Of a stretch of DNA of 64,000 nucleotides, positions 1 to 10,475 are shown piece by piece (positions within the stretch are counted from its first letter, which is position 1; every line of letters starts with the position of its first letter). Below the pieces are notes generated by a model. The model did not search any database. It saw only the letters and a list, made by a program, of their open reading frames with translations, and was not told the DNA's origin. A program made the position numbers and the translations under genes. The stretch is from Saccharopolyspora gloriosae. Lineage in GTDB: Bacteria > Actinomycetota > Actinomycetes > Mycobacteriales > Pseudonocardiaceae. The stretch is taken from positions 4,837,501 to 4,901,500 of the forward strand of contig NZ_JACHIV010000001.1 in NCBI RefSeq assembly GCF_014203325.1, in the 5' to 3' direction.

Positions 1-3000
1 CCGGGGACGATCTCGTCCCAGCCCAGCGCCTCATCGGTGCGCAGGTAGCGGGGATCCAGCGTGGTCGTGGTGGTCTCCGCCTCCTGCGCGCGGTAGAGCA
101 GCACCCGGCCGTCGAACGGCTTCGGCCGGTACCGCTCCGCGATCCGGGCGTCCACATAGGACGTATATTGGTGGTGCAGCACGCCCGCGCCGATGCCGAT
201 GTCCGATGAGGACAGTGCCGTCATCACCCGCCGCATCTGCTCGTCCTCGTCGAGTTCCACCATCTCCTGCCACGGCAGGTCCAGCGCCACCCCGTAGGTG
301 CGCTCGACGTGCTCGGCGAACCGCTCGTAGCGTCGCAGCACCAGTTCCGCCTGCGTGGCGCCCGGATCGGGCAGCGGCAGGATGGTGTCGATCAGGGCGA
401 CGAACTCGACCCGCTCGCCCAGCGCCGCGAACCGGCGCGCCGTCTCGTAGGCGAGGCAACCGCCGAACGACCAGCCGCCCAACCGGTACGGGCCCTCCGG
501 TTGCCGCTCGCGGATCAGCTCCACGTAGCGCTCGGCCTTGAGCTCCACCGTGCCCAGGTCGTCCAGCCGCTCCAAGCCGAAGCACGGCTGGTCCGCGCCG
601 AGCCCCGCCACCAGCGGCTGGTACACGCTGGTCGGCCCGCCCGCCGGGTGGAACAGGAACAGCGGGCGCCGCGCACCGGACTCGCGCAACGCGCGCACCG
701 ACCCGTCCGCGCCCTCGAAGCGGTGCCGCAGCCGGTCGGCCATCGCCGCCACCGTCGGTGCCGCGAACAGCTCCGCCACCTCGTCGCGCGAGCCCAAGCG
801 CTCCCCGATCCGCTCCGCGACCCGCTCGGCCTGCTCCGGCGTGCCGCCCAGCGCGGCGAACTCGTCGGTCACGCCGAACTCGACCGCGCCCAGCACCTGC
901 GCCCACAGGTGCGCGAGCCAGCGCTCCGTCGCGTCCCGCGGGCCGATCGTCGTCGGCCCCGCGGTCTCCGGCGCGGCGCCGAGGTCCAACTCCGCCGCCA
1001 AGTGCCGGGCGAGCTCGTCCAGGTTCGCGCCGCGCAGCAGCAGCGCCGCCGGCAGCTGCACTCCGAAGTCGCGCTCCACCGCGTTGCGGGCCCGGGTCGC
1101 CATCAGCGAGTCCAACCCGAGCATCGTCAACGGCGTCCGCGGATCCAGCTCTTCCGCCGCACCGCCCAGGATTCCGGCGATCTCACCCATCAGGTGCTCG
1201 GTGACGGCCCGCACCGCGGCGGCCGGATCGTCCGGCAAGGCGGCCACGTCGAACCTGCTCTCCGCGCCGCGCGCCGCGGTCGTCAGCAGCGGCCCGAACA
1301 CGGGCCTGGAGCGCAGCGCCGGGAAGTGCTCCACCGCCCGGGCCGCGTCGAACCGCACCACCGCGGTCTGCGCCCGGCCCGACTTGAGCACCGCCTCCCA
1401 CGCCTCCAGGCCCTCCGCCGGGCGCAGCGGGTCCAGCACCGCCGCCAGCGGGGACGTGGTCGCGCCGCCGACCTCGCTCCACGGGCCCCACTGGATCGTC
1501 TCCGCCGCCAGCCCCTGCTCGCGACGCGCCCGCACCAGCTCGTCCACCCAGCCGTTCGCGGCGGCGTAGGCGGCCTGACCGGGCGAGCCGAGCAGCGCCG
1601 CCGCCGAGGAGAACACCACCCACCAGTCCAGCTCCAGGTGCGCGGTGGCCTCGTGCAACCGCCACGCGCCGCGCGCCTTCGGCCGCCACACCTCGGCCAT
1701 CGCGTCCTCGTCCAGCTGCGCGATCGGCCCGTCCCGCAGCACCCCGGCGGCGTGCACCGCGCCGTGCAGCGGCATCCCGCCCTCGGTTGCGGCGGCGACC
1801 AGCCGCTCGGCGACTCCCTTCGCCGCGACGTCACCGCCGACGACGCGGACCTCGACGCCCGCGTCCTCCCAGCGCGCGATCTCGGCCGCGGCCGCCGCCG
1901 ACGGGGCGCTGCGACCGCCCAGCACGACCCGGCGCGCACCGCGTTCCACGAGCCGGCCCGCGACCGCGCGGCCCAGACCGCCGAGCCCGCCGGTGATCAC
2001 GTAGGCGCCGGGGCGCACCACACGACCGGGACGCGGGCGGACCGGTTCGGCCCGGTGCAGCCGCGCCACCGTCCGCTCGGTGCCGCGCCAGCGGACCTCG
2101 TCCTCCGGGGAGTCGGCGAGCAGTTCCGCCGCCAGCGACGCGGGCACCGCGCCGTCCGAATCCACCAGCGACGCCCGCAACTCCGGGTGTTCCAGCGCCA
2201 GCACCCGGATCAGCGAGCGCAGCCCCCAACCCGAACCCGCGGGGTCCGATGTGGACAGCCACAGTCGGACTCCCGCGTCCCGCGCGACCAGTTCGCGCAC
2301 CACCCCGGCCACCACGAGCACGTGCTGCCTGCGGCGCCCCACCGGCCCGCTCTCCCCGTCGACCGCCAGCACCACGCCGCGCGGCGGGTGCTCGGCGTCC
2401 CCGGCGAGCAGGTCGAGCCCGGTTCCGGGCCTGCGGGCGTTGCCGTGCACCACGCGCTGCCCGGCGTCGCGCAACGCCCCGGCGACCTGGTCTCCGTCGC
2501 CGAGCACCAGCCAGCTGCCCGCACGCGCACCGGCGCTCGGCGGCAGCTGCGCCGACTCCCAGCGCAACTCCAGGAAGGCCTCCTCGAGCGGTCGCGGCGG
2601 GGCTTGCAGGGCACGGGCGCGGACCTCGGCGATCTCCAGCACCGGATCGCCCGCCACGTCGGTGACCAGCACCGATCCGACCGGTTCCGCTCCACCCGCG
2701 AGCAGCCGCGCGTGGCAGCGCACCTCGTCGGGCACCGCGCGCAGCACCCGCACGCCCCGCAGTTCGACCGGAACACCGATGCCGGTGCCGTCCGGCTCGA
2801 CACCGCCGCCGGGGCCGATGCCCGCGGCGATCAGGGCTTGCAGGCAGGCGTCGACCAGCGCCGGGTGCGCGGTGAACCGCTCCGCGTCGTCGGCCTCTGC
2901 GGGCAGTGCGACCTCGGCGACCGCGACTCCCCCGGCCGCCCGCGCCGCGCGCACGCCCCGGAACGCCGGGCCGTAGTGCTGACCGGCCGCGCGCAGGAAC

Positions 3001-6000
3001 CCGTAGAGCTCGACCGGATCACCGTCCACATCGGACTCCACTGCGGGCCGGTCCTGCCCGGCCCGGCTCAGCACGGCCGCCGCGTGGCAGGTCCAGCTCC
3101 CGGCCAGCGACCGGGTGTGCACCTCCACGCGCGCCGACCAGGCGTCGTCCGGCCGGAACGTGGTCGTGACCGGCACCGACGCCGCCAGCGGCAGCACCCG
3201 GTGCAGCTCCAGCGACTCCACGCTCAGCTGGACCGGTTCGACGTCGAGCACCTCGGCCGCCGCCGCCAACACCATCTCCAGGTACCCGGTGGCGGGCAGC
3301 ACCGGTGTGTCGTGCACCCGGTGGTCCGCCAGCCACGGCAGCCGCTCGACACCGACGTCCCCGCGCCACGCGCAGCCGCCGTCGGGCAGGTCCACCCGCG
3401 CCCCGAGCAGCGGATGCCCCGGCAACGCGGGCGTCGAATCCCGCGCCACCCAATGGGATTCGTGCTGCCAGGACGGCAACGGCAGATCCACCAGCCTGCC
3501 GCGCCGGTACGCGGTCGGCGGGACCCGTCCCGCGGCGTGCAGCTCGGCGAGCGCCGAGCGGAAGGTCACGGTGTCGTCGGTGCCGCGGCGGCCGGTGAAC
3601 ACCACCACCGGATCCACCACTCCCGCCGCGGTCAGCGTCTCCTCGATCGCCGACGCCGCCACCGGATGCGGCGCCAACTCCACCACCGCGTCGAAACCGG
3701 CCTCCGCGGCGGCGCGCACCGCCTGCTCGAACAGCACCGGGCTGCGCAGGTTGCGCACCCAGTACCCGGCGTCGAACGCGGGCGCCGCGGCGGGATCCAC
3801 CGTGCTGAACACCGCCGTGGCCGGTTCGCGCGGAGCGAGCCCGGACAGCTCCTCCCTCAGCCGGGCCAGCACGCCGTCCACCGCCGAGGTGTGGCCCGCG
3901 CCCGCGACACCGAGCGCGCGGGCCATCCGGCCGTCCCGCTCGACGTGCGACACCGCGCGCGCCACCTCATCGGCGGGGCCCGCGATCGTGCAGCGGCGCG
4001 GCGCCGCGCGCACGGCGACGGTCACGCCGGAGAACAGCCGCGACAGCTCCGCGGCCTCCGCCTCCGTCGCCTCCACGGCCGCCATCGCCCCGGCACCGGA
4101 AGAGTCCACTTCGGACAGCAAGCCGGACCGGGCGATCATCACCCGCAGCCCGTCGGAAACGTCCAACGCACCGGACACGGCCGCCGCCGCCACCTCACCG
4201 AGCGAATGCCCGATCACCGCGGCCGGTTCCACGCCGTGCGCGCGCCACATCGCGGCGTAGGCGACCTGCAGGCCGAACAGCACCAGCTGCGTGCGCCGCA
4301 CATCCCCCGCTCCGTCGTCGTCGAGCAGCGCCGCGCGCAGCGAAAACCCGCAGCGCGCCCGGTAATCCGGGTCGAGCCGGTCGACCTCGGCGGCGAACAC
4401 CGGCTCGTCCGCCAGCAACTCGCGGGCCATGCCCGTCCACTGCGACCCGTAACCCGAGAAGACCCACACGACGCCCTTCGCCCGGGGCGCCCCGCGGCCA
4501 CGCACGCCACCGGTGCCCGCCGCGAGGCCGCGCAGACCCGCCACCAGCTCGTCCCGGCCGCGGCCCACGACCACTCCGCGCTCCGCGTGCCGGGCGCGCC
4601 GCCAGGTCAAGGTGTGGCCGACGTCGTTGAGCGACGCCGCACGCCCCACCGGTGTGTCCAGCCAGTCCGCCAGATCCGCCGCCGCACGGCGCAACCGGTC
4701 GTCGGTGGCGCCGGACACGAGCAGGGAATGCACCCCCGGGCCGTCCGGTTCGCGGCGCCGCGACGGCATCCGCCGCCACCCCTCCAGCACCACGTGGGCG
4801 TTGGTGCCGCCGAACCCGAACCCGGACACCCCGGCACGGGCCGCGCCGGAGTACTTCGGCCAATTCCGCGGCTCCGCCACCACTTCCAGCTTCGCCTGCT
4901 CGAACGGGATGTGCGGATTCGGATTCGCGTAGTGCAGGCTCGCGGGCAACCGGCCGTGGTGCATCGACAGCACCACCTTGATCAACCCGGCGATGCCCGC
5001 CGCCGCCTCCAGGTGCCCCAGGTTCGTCTTCGCCGACCCGAGCAGCAGCGGACGCTCCTGCCCGCGACCGCCCGCGAACACCGCGCGCAACCCCTCGGCC
5101 TCGATCGGATCCCCGAGCAACGTGCCCGTCCCGTGCGCCTCGACGTAATCCACCACCGACGGATCAAGATCGGCGTGCGCGTACGCCCGGCGCAGCAACT
5201 CGGCCTGCGCCGCCGGATTCGGCGCCATCAGACCGTTGGACCGCCCATCGGAGTTCACCGCCGAACCCCGCACCACCGCCAGAATCCGGTCGCCGTCCCG
5301 GTTCGCGTCCGCCAAGCGCTTGAGCACGACCACGCCGCACCCCTCACCGCGCACGATGCCGTCGGCCGCGCCGTCGAACGCCTTGCACCGGCCGTCGCCC
5401 GCCAGCGCGCCCGCCCGGTGGAAGTTCGCCGTGATCGCCGGGGACAGCAGCAGGTTCACGCCCCCGGCCAGCGCCACCCGGCTCTCCCCCGAACGCAGGC
5501 TCGCGCACGCCTGGTGCACCGCGACCAGCGACGACGAGCAGGCCGTGTCCACCGCCATGCTCGGCCCGCGCAGGTCCAAGAAGTACGACAACCGGTTCGC
5601 CACGATGGACATCGCCGCCCCGGTGCCCGTCCAGGCGTCCACCGCCCGCAGCTCGCGCGTCGTCAACGCGCCGTACTCCGTCGACGACACCCCGACGAAC
5701 ACGCCCGTCGCGCTACCGCGCAGCGCCGACGGAACGACCCCGGCGTGCTCCAACGCCTCCCACGCGACCTCCAGCAGCAGTCGCTGCTGCGGATCCATCA
5801 CCGCCGCCTCCGTCGGGGAGACCTCGAAGAACTCGGCGTCGAACTCGTCCACGCCGTCGAGGAAACCGCCCGCCCGCGGCAACTTCGCCAACGCCGGGTC
5901 GGCCCCGGCGAACCGCTCCCAGCGCCCCTCCGGCACCTCGCCGATGCCGTGCGCGCCGGACGACAGCAGATCCCAATAGCCTTCCGGCCCCCGAGCGCCG

Positions 6001-6326
6001 GGGAACCGGCACCCCACGCCGACCACCGCGATCGGCGCATCCGGCTCCGGATCGCGCGGACGGGGCAGCACATCCGGCTCCTCGTCGCCCGCGCCCGCCG
6101 ACAACGCGTCCACGAGCCGATCGATCGTCGGGTGCTCCCACAGCAGCGTCGGCGGCAACCGGCGCCCCACCAGGTCCTGCACCTGGCCCGCCAGCGACAC
6201 CGCCTGCCGCGACGACAACCCGAACTCGTGGAACGGGCGATCGGTCACGACCTCGCCCGCCCCGATCCCCAGCAACTCGGCGATCCAGCCCACCAGCCGA
6301 TCGCGGATCTCGGCGCGATCAGGCAT
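1..6326 (-). CDS. Type I polyketide synthase, single module with thioesterase (3' end beyond window)
   Basis: At least 2108 residues are visible and no stop occurs before the left edge. Domains read in order: N-terminal ACP (phosphopantetheine motif GLSSRQA, Ser about 39), KS about 95-520 (DTACSSS Cys263, EAHGTGT His398, NLGHLEA His438), AT about 610-920 (GHSLGE Ser708), DH (His about 1002, DACLQ Asp about 1159), KR (TGGLGGLG about 1445, Tyr about 1587), ACP (GLDSLMA Ser about 1740), a second carrier-like fold whose serine is missing (LGGTPEQ about 1827), and a thioesterase (GWSFGG Ser about 1953). No enoylreductase is seen. The ATG at 6326 overlaps the FAAL stop by eight bases, so the two are translationally coupled. 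An ACP-KS-AT core ending in a TE and preceded by a FAAL resembles mycobacterial Pks13, but Pks13 has no DH or KR. Likely product: a processed 2-carbon-extended fatty acyl chain, transferred or hydrolysed by the TE. Substrate and product are inferred. Confidence 0.93.
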   Translation of the reverse strand, partial: MPDRAEIRDRLVGWIAELLGIGAGEVVTDRPFHEFGLSSRQAVSLAGQVQDLVGRRLPPTLLWEHPTIDRLVDALSAGAGDEEPDVLPRPRDPEPDAPIAVVGVGCRFPGARGPEGYWDLLSSGAHGIGEVPEGRWERFAGADPALAKLPRAGGFLDGVDEFDAEFFEVSPTEAAVMDPQQRLLLEVAWEALEHAGVVPSALRGSATGVFVGVSSTEYGALTTRELRAVDAWTGTGAAMSIVANRLSYFLDLRGPSMAVDTACSSSLVAVHQACASLRSGESRVALAGGVNLLLSPAITANFHRAGALAGDGRCKAFDGAADGIVRGEGCGVVVLKRLADANRDGDRILAVVRGSAVNSDGRSNGLMAPNPAAQAELLRRAYAHADLDPSVVDYVEAHGTGTLLGDPIEAEGLRAVFAGGRGQERPLLLGSAKTNLGHLEAAAGIAGLIKVVLSMHHGRLPASLHYANPNPHIPFEQAKLEVVAEPRNWPKYSGAARAGVSGFGFGGTNAHVVLEGWRRMPSRRREPDGPGVHSLLVSGATDDRLRRAAADLADWLDTPVGRAASLNDVGHTLTWRRARHAERGVVVGRGRDELVAGLRGLAAGTGGVRGRGAPRAKGVVWVFSGYGSQWTGMARELLADEPVFAAEVDRLDPDYRARCGFSLRAALLDDDGAGDVRRTQLVLFGLQVAYAAMWRAHGVEPAAVIGHSLGEVAAAAVSGALDVSDGLRVMIARSGLLSEVDSSGAGAMAAVEATEAEAAELSRLFSGVTVAVRAAPRRCTIAGPADEVARAVSHVERDGRMARALGVAGAGHTSAVDGVLARLREELSGLAPREPATAVFSTVDPAAAPAFDAGYWVRNLRSPVLFEQAVRAAAEAGFDAVVELAPHPVAASAIEETLTAAGVVDPVVVFTGRRGTDDTVTFRSALAELHAAGRVPPTAYRRGRLVDLPLPSWQHESHWVARDSTPALPGHPLLGARVDLPDGGCAWRGDVGVERLPWLADHRVHDTPVLPATGYLEMVLAAAAEVLDVEPVQLSVESLELHRVLPLAASVPVTTTFRPDDAWSARVEVHTRSLAGSWTCHAAAVLSRAGQDRPAVESDVDGDPVELYGFLRAAGQHYGPAFRGVRAARAAGGVAVAEVALPAEADDAERFTAHPALVDACLQALIAAGIGPGGGVEPDGTGIGVPVELRGVRVLRAVPDEVRCHARLLAGGAEPVGSVLVTDVAGDPVLEIAEVRARALQAPPRPLEEAFLELRWESAQLPPSAGARAGSWLVLGDGDQVAGALRDAGQRVVHGNARRPGTGLDLLAGDAEHPPRGVVLAVDGESGPVGRRRQHVLVVAGVVRELVARDAGVRLWLSTSDPAGSGWGLRSLIRVLALEHPELRASLVDSDGAVPASLAAELLADSPEDEVRWRGTERTVARLHRAEPVRPRPGRVVRPGAYVITGGLGGLGRAVAGRLVERGARRVVLGGRSAPSAAAAAEIARWEDAGVEVRVVGGDVAAKGVAERLVAAATEGGMPLHGAVHAAGVLRDGPIAQLDEDAMAEVWRPKARGAWRLHEATAHLELDWWVVFSSAAALLGSPGQAAYAAANGWVDELVRARREQGLAAETIQWGPWSEVGGATTSPLAAVLDPLRPAEGLEAWEAVLKSGRAQTAVVRFDAARAVEHFPALRSRPVFGPLLTTAARGAESRFDVAALPDDPAAAVRAVTEHLMGEIAGILGGAAEELDPRTPLTMLGLDSLMATRARNAVERDFGVQLPAALLLRGANLDELARHLAAELDLGAAPETAGPTTIGPRDATERWLAHLWAQVLGAVEFGVTDEFAALGGTPEQAERVAERIGERLGSRDEVAELFAAPTVAAMADRLRHRFEGADGSVRALRESGARRPLFLFHPAGGPTSVYQPLVAGLGADQPCFGLERLDDLGTVELKAERYVELIRERQPEGPYRLGGWSFGGCLAYETARRFAALGERVEFVALIDTILPLPDPGATQAELVLRRYERFAEHVERTYGVALDLPWQEMVELDEDEQMRRVMTALSSSDIGIGAGVLHHQYTSYVDARIAERYRPKPFDGRVLLYRAQEAETTTTTLDPRYLRTDEALGWDEIVP

Positions 6327-8058
6327 GCGCGGCCTCCAAGTAGCGCTCCCGGCACAGCCTGCGCGCGACCTTGCCGCTGGACGTGCGCGGCACCACGTCC
6401 GGCTCCACCAGCATCAGGTCCGACACCACCACGCCGTGCTCGGCCGACACCGCCGCGCACACCATGCGCGTGATCTCGTGCTGATCGCGGTCGGCCTCCG
6501 AGACGCGGCGGGAGAACTCGGCGACGACCACCAGCCGCTCGCCGTCCTCACCGGTGGTGGAGAACGCGGCGCTGTGGTGCTTGCGCAGCGCGGGATGCGC
6601 CTGCTCCACGGTGAGCTCCACGTCCTGCGGGTAGTGGTTGCGGCCGTCGATGATGATCACGTCCTTCATCCGGCCGGTGATGAACAGCTCCCCGTCGTGG
6701 ATCGCGCCGAGATCACCGGTGCGCAGCCAGTCCGCCGCGGGAAGTTCCGCGGGAGCGCCGACGAGCTCGGCGTGGAAGGTCTCCTGGTCGTCGCGGCCCC
6801 AATAGCCCTGGCCGGTGTTCGGGCCGCGCACCCAGATCTCGCCCACCGCCCCGTCCGGCAGCACCGACCTCGAAGCCGGGTCCACCACCACGATCCGCTG
6901 CCCCACCGGACGACCGCAGGACACCAGTTCGTTGACCACGTCCACCGGGTCCTGCGGTGGTTCCGCCCGGCCCAGCGCCAGCTGCTCCCGGCCGAATCGG
7001 ACGACCTTCGGCTCCGCGCCGGACCCGGTCACCGAGACGAACACGGTCGCCTCCGCCAGCCCGTAGGAGCAGCGGTGCGTCTCCGGGCGAAGCCCGCAGT
7101 CGGCGAACGCGGCGTTGAACCGCTGCAACGTCGCCGGCCGCACCGGCTCGCTGCCGTTGATCAACGAGATCACGTCGTCCAGGCGCAGCCACGCCTTCTC
7201 GTCCTCGCCGACGCGCGCCGCGCAGAAGTCGTAGGCGAAGTTCGGCGCCGCGCTGATCGCGCCCGGATGGTCCGAGAGCAACCGCAGCCAGCGACCGGGC
7301 CGCTGCAGGAACGCCACCGGATCCATCAGCACCGACGGGATCGACCCGACCAGCGGAGCCGCCACCGACAGCACCAGCCCCATGTCGTGGAACAGCGGCA
7401 ACCAGCTCACCGACACCGCGTCCGGTTCCGTCCCGCCGTAGGCCTCCAGCGCCTGCCGCGCGTTGGCCAGCACGTTCGCGTGCGTCAGCTCGACACCGGC
7501 GGGGACCCGGGTCGACCCCGAGGTGTACTGGAGGTACGCCAAGTCGTCCGGGCCGATCTCCGGGCGCCGGTAGTCGTCGGCGAGCGCCGCGGGCAGCGTC
7601 TCCACCGCCGCGCAGTGGCGCGCCGCACCACCGCGGATCATCTCCCGCACCTGGTCGAACGAGCCCTTCGAGGTCAGCGCGCAACTCGGGGAGCAGCTGT
7701 CCAGCACGCGCTCCAGGCGGTCGGTGTGGCCCGGCAGGTCGGGGGTGAACAGCGGGACCGCGATCAACCCGGCGTGCACCGCGCCGAGGAAACCGACCAC
7801 GTACTCCAAGCCCTGCGGCGCCATGATCGCCACCCGGTCACCCGGCTCGCAGCGGGCCTGCAGCCACGCCGCCACCGCCCGCACCCGCTGGTGCAGCTCG
7901 AACCAGGACAACGACCACGCCACGCCGTCCCGGCTGGTGTCGAAGTCGACGAAGGTGAGGGCGATCTCGTCGCCCGACTCCTGCGCCGCCGCCACCAGCG
8001 GATCCGTCAGCAGCCGGGCCGCGTGGTCGGTGAACGGATCATCGGCCCTCGTCAGCAT
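6319..8058 (-). CDS. Fatty-acyl-AMP ligase (FAAL), FadD32-like
   Basis: This 579-residue adenylate-forming enzyme should activate a fatty acid as acyl-AMP and pass it to the N-terminal ACP of the adjoining PKS rather than to CoA. The AMP-binding motif YTSGSTRVPAG lies about residue 178. The family-typical SISAAPNFAYDF-like stretch (here ISAAPNFAYDFCA) is about residue 265, and the C-terminal hinge region reads LRTGDLG then GRMKDVIIIDGRNHYPQDVE. FAALs conserve this N-H-Y-P-Q-D sequence. The C-terminal lysine region is TSSGKVARR. I chose the ATG at 8058 because GAAGGGAG sits eight bases upstream; an earlier in-frame start would lack a ribosome site. Its stop overlaps the PKS start, which argues for a two-gene operon. 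Acyl-CoA ligase activity cannot be excluded by sequence alone, but the FAAL motifs and context make it less likely. Confidence 0.93.
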   Translation of the reverse strand: MLTRADDPFTDHAARLLTDPLVAAAQESGDEIALTFVDFDTSRDGVAWSLSWFELHQRVRAVAAWLQARCEPGDRVAIMAPQGLEYVVGFLGAVHAGLIAVPLFTPDLPGHTDRLERVLDSCSPSCALTSKGSFDQVREMIRGGAARHCAAVETLPAALADDYRRPEIGPDDLAYLQYTSGSTRVPAGVELTHANVLANARQALEAYGGTEPDAVSVSWLPLFHDMGLVLSVAAPLVGSIPSVLMDPVAFLQRPGRWLRLLSDHPGAISAAPNFAYDFCAARVGEDEKAWLRLDDVISLINGSEPVRPATLQRFNAAFADCGLRPETHRCSYGLAEATVFVSVTGSGAEPKVVRFGREQLALGRAEPPQDPVDVVNELVSCGRPVGQRIVVVDPASRSVLPDGAVGEIWVRGPNTGQGYWGRDDQETFHAELVGAPAELPAADWLRTGDLGAIHDGELFITGRMKDVIIIDGRNHYPQDVELTVEQAHPALRKHHSAAFSTTGEDGERLVVVAEFSRRVSEADRDQHEITRMVCAAVSAEHGVVVSDLMLVEPDVVPRTSSGKVARRLCRERYLEAAHA

Positions 8059-8582
8059 GAGAACTCCCTTCGCAAGATGTCCGGGATTCGACGCCGGCGG
8101 GAGGCGGACACCACCGCCCGACTTCACCGGCGAGCAAGTGAACAGAAATTGTCACGCGAGTTCCGCAGTGTCAAGGAACGACCATTCACCACCCGCACGG
8201 AGTCATTCATAGCGAACCCGCGTGACCATTTACGGGAGGATCATTATCACGACCGTGACAATCATCGATGACATCCGAAGCGGAGCCACTCAGCGCGAAA
8301 TCCTCGTCACGACGACACCATGACCAGGTCATACAAAAGTTCATACCAGATCAAGCAGCCGGGTCGATTACTCCCATCAGAGTATTGCCAAATCGTACCG
8401 GGTATTTCACATTCACATCGCAGAACAGCGCGCTTCGAAGCGTTTCCGGCACCATTCCCCGAGTTTCCCGAATCCGGCGGAAGGCCGGAAAACCGGCGGT
8501 GCCTCGTTTCACCACGACGCCCGATCCGGACGCTTCGAGGAGCATCAACGGAGATCGCTCGAATGAGCTGGAGGAACGCACG
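8059..8582. other. Divergent intergenic region, AT-richer than surroundings
   Basis: This 524-base gap separates the divergent FAAL and lipase genes. Its central part (about 8140-8460) is visibly richer in A and T than the flanking coding DNA, as expected for two promoters and operator sites. I could not recognise a coding sequence with actinobacterial codon bias or a clear consensus promoter. Near 8315-8350 the repeated elements GGTCAT and TCATAC occur (ACCAGGTCATACAAAAG, then TTCATACCAGATC), which could be a regulator site. Nothing else was identified. Confidence 0.5.
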
Positions 8583-9851
8583 TTGACTTCGAACCGCCGC
8601 ACCCGCCGAATGCGGGCCGCCACCGGAGCCGCGCTCGCCGCGGCCGTGCTGGCGGTCCTGGCCGCCCAGCCGGTGCAGGCCGCAGCCCCCGGCAACCCCG
8701 ACACCGGCAGCCCCGCGGCAGGACCGCTCGGCGCCGACCTGCCGCCCGGCCCGTTCGACGACTCCTTCTACCTCCCCCCGCCCGCACCACCGCAAGGACG
8801 GCCCGGCGACATCATCCGGTGGCGGCCCGCGTTCCCCGGCAGCAACGCCGCCAACGCCGACGCCTGGCAGGTGATGTACCTGTCCACCAACGCCCGGGGC
8901 GAGCGCAACACCGTCGTCGGCACGATCCTCGTCCCCAAGGGGGTCGACGCCGCCCAAGCGCACATCGTCGGATTCGGGCCGGGCACCCAAGGCCCCGCGT
9001 TCAAGTGCGCCCCGTCCAAAGCGATGGAACGCGGCACCCTCTACGACCAGCCCGCCATCAACGACGCGCTCTCCGCCGGCTACGCCGTCGCCCTCACCGA
9101 CTACGAGGGATACGCGCCCGGCGAAGCCAACAAGCCCACCTACATCGTCGGCCGCTCCGAAGGACCCGCGCTGCTCGACGCGGTCCGCGCGGCGCAGCGC
9201 CTCCCGCAGGCCGGACTGTCGCCCGACGCCCAGGTCGCCCTCCAGGGCTACTCGCAAGGCGGCGGAGCCGTCATGTGGGCCGGGGAGATGCAGCCGGACT
9301 ACGCGCCCGAACTCGACCTCGTCGGAGTCGCGGGCGGCGGCGTTCCCGCCGACCTCAACGAAGTGGCCGCGGGCCTCGACGGCTACGTCGGCTTCGGCTT
9401 CCTCGCGTTCGCCGCCACCGGCCTGGACTTCAGCTACCCCGACCTGGCGCTGGACTCCTACCTCAACGAGACCGGCCGGGCCGACCTCGCCGACGCCCGC
9501 GAGAACGACTGCGTGGTGGAGCTGCTCGCCAAGTACCCGTTCAAGAAGATCAGCGACTACACCCACACCGACCCGCTGCCCACCGCGGAATGGCAGCAGC
9601 GCCTCGCGGAGAACAAGCTCGGCCAGGGCCGCATCAACGCACCCGTGTTCCAGTACCACGCCACCACCGACGAGATCGTCAACACGCCGCAAGCCGAGGC
9701 GCTGCGCTCCACCTACTGCGCCAAAGGCATGGACGTGACCTGGAAGACCTACCCCAGCGACCACCTCACCGGCATCTTCGCCGGCAACGCCGACGCCGGG
9801 CGGTTCCTCGCCGACCGCTTCGCCGGAAAACCCACCACCCCCAACTGCTGA
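8583..9851 (+). CDS. Secreted lipase of the LIP (triacylglycerol lipase) family
   Basis: The 422-residue protein has an N-terminal export signal: an arginine-rich start (SNRRTRRMRA), an alanine/leucine core and a cleavage-like AQPVQAAAPG near residue 38. The mature part is an alpha/beta hydrolase of the secreted lipase family. The nucleophile elbow is GYSQGG (Ser224), and the likely acid and base are Asp363 (HATTDEIVNTP) and His394 (SDHLTG). The sequence TDYEGYAPGEANKPTY is typical of the LIP group. I chose the TTG at 8583 because GGAGG lies eight bases upstream and the signal peptide then begins correctly; the long upstream extension has no signal. It is divergent from the FAAL-PKS pair, so it may act on lipid products or on environmental triglyceride, but that link is speculation. 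Confidence 0.88.
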   Translation: MTSNRRTRRMRAATGAALAAAVLAVLAAQPVQAAAPGNPDTGSPAAGPLGADLPPGPFDDSFYLPPPAPPQGRPGDIIRWRPAFPGSNAANADAWQVMYLSTNARGERNTVVGTILVPKGVDAAQAHIVGFGPGTQGPAFKCAPSKAMERGTLYDQPAINDALSAGYAVALTDYEGYAPGEANKPTYIVGRSEGPALLDAVRAAQRLPQAGLSPDAQVALQGYSQGGGAVMWAGEMQPDYAPELDLVGVAGGGVPADLNEVAAGLDGYVGFGFLAFAATGLDFSYPDLALDSYLNETGRADLADARENDCVVELLAKYPFKKISDYTHTDPLPTAEWQQRLAENKLGQGRINAPVFQYHATTDEIVNTPQAEALRSTYCAKGMDVTWKTYPSDHLTGIFAGNADAGRFLADRFAGKPTTPNC

Positions 9852-9859
9852 CCGCGCAC

Positions 9860-9893
9860 GTGGCGGGGATCCGGCCGCACCGGACCCCGCCAC
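9860..9893 (+). terminator. Hairpin terminator after the lipase gene
   Basis: The inverted repeat GTGGCGGGG/CCCCGCCAC plus an inner TCCGG/CCGGA, separated by one bulged A and a five-base loop (CCGCA), begins eight bases after the lipase stop. It has no long U-tract, which is usual in actinobacteria. Confidence 0.65.
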
Positions 9894-9959
9894 CCGCGTC
9901 CTTACCGCTGAGGTTCCGCCACCCGACCCCGACTCAGGCCAAGACCGATCCGCGAATTC

Positions 9960-9990
9960 TTAGACTTAAGGTTAACTCCAGGGCTACCGT
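9960..9990 (+). promoter_or_regulatory. Candidate SoxR-box promoter of soxR
   Basis: The element GGTTAACTCCAGG in the middle of this stretch resembles the right half of the known SoxR operator CCTCAAGTTAACTTGAGG (about 10 of 12 positions). It lies between a weak -35-like TTAGAC (9960-9965) and TACCGT (9985-9990), a 19-base spacing characteristic of MerR-family promoters. The gene start is only eight bases downstream. This suggests autoregulation by the encoded SoxR; binding is inferred. Confidence 0.5.
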
Positions 9991-9997
9991 GGAAGGC

Positions 9998-10456
9998 ATG
10001 TCGAAACTCCCGCAGCTGCTCACCATCGGCGAAGTCGCCCACCGCAGCGGAGTCGCCCAGACCGCTCTGCGGTTCTACGAGCAACGCGGCCTCATCACCT
10101 CCACCCGGACCAGCGGCAACCAACGCCGCTACGAACGCGCCGTGCTGCGCAGGCTCGCGTTCATCCGCGCCGCGCAACGCGTCGGGCTCAGCCTCGAACA
10201 GGTCGCCGACGCGCTCTCCACGCTGCCCACCGACCACGCGCCCACCAAAGCCGACTGGACCCGGCTGTCCCGGTCCTGGCGCGACGAACTCGACGCCCGC
10301 ATCGACGGGCTGCAACGACTCCGGGACCGGCTCAGCGGCTGCATCGGCTGCGGCTGCCTGTCCCTGCGCACCTGCTCGCTGAACAACGCCGACGACCAGA
10401 TGGCCGACTACGGACCGGGCTCCCCGCTGCTCACACCGTCCGGAGAACGCGGATGA
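9998..10456 (+). CDS. soxR: Redox-sensing MerR-family regulator SoxR
   Basis: The 152-residue protein starts with a MerR winged helix (LTIGEVAHRSGVAQTALRFY, about 9-28), followed by a dimerisation helix. Near the C-terminus is the SoxR [2Fe-2S] signature CIGCGCLSLRTC, cysteines 115, 118, 120 and 126. These four cysteines distinguish SoxR from other MerR proteins. In actinomycetes SoxR usually senses redox-active small molecules and controls a few export or oxygenase genes. Here the upstream gene is a lipase on the same strand and no typical target (transporter, monooxygenase, NAD-dependent epimerase) is adjacent, so its targets must lie elsewhere or be itself. The start ATG has GGAAGG a few bases upstream. 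Confidence 0.92.
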   Translation: MSKLPQLLTIGEVAHRSGVAQTALRFYEQRGLITSTRTSGNQRRYERAVLRRLAFIRAAQRVGLSLEQVADALSTLPTDHAPTKADWTRLSRSWRDELDARIDGLQRLRDRLSGCIGCGCLSLRTCSLNNADDQMADYGPGSPLLTPSGERG

Positions 10457-10475
10457 GCACCGGTGTGACCGGCTC

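Noticed and set aside
309-6473. Very long open frame of 2054 codons on the plus strand
   Set aside because: It is antisense to the PKS. High-GC coding DNA keeps the opposite frames open; the translated text is arginine-rich and shows no domains, while the minus strand shows all PKS motifs.
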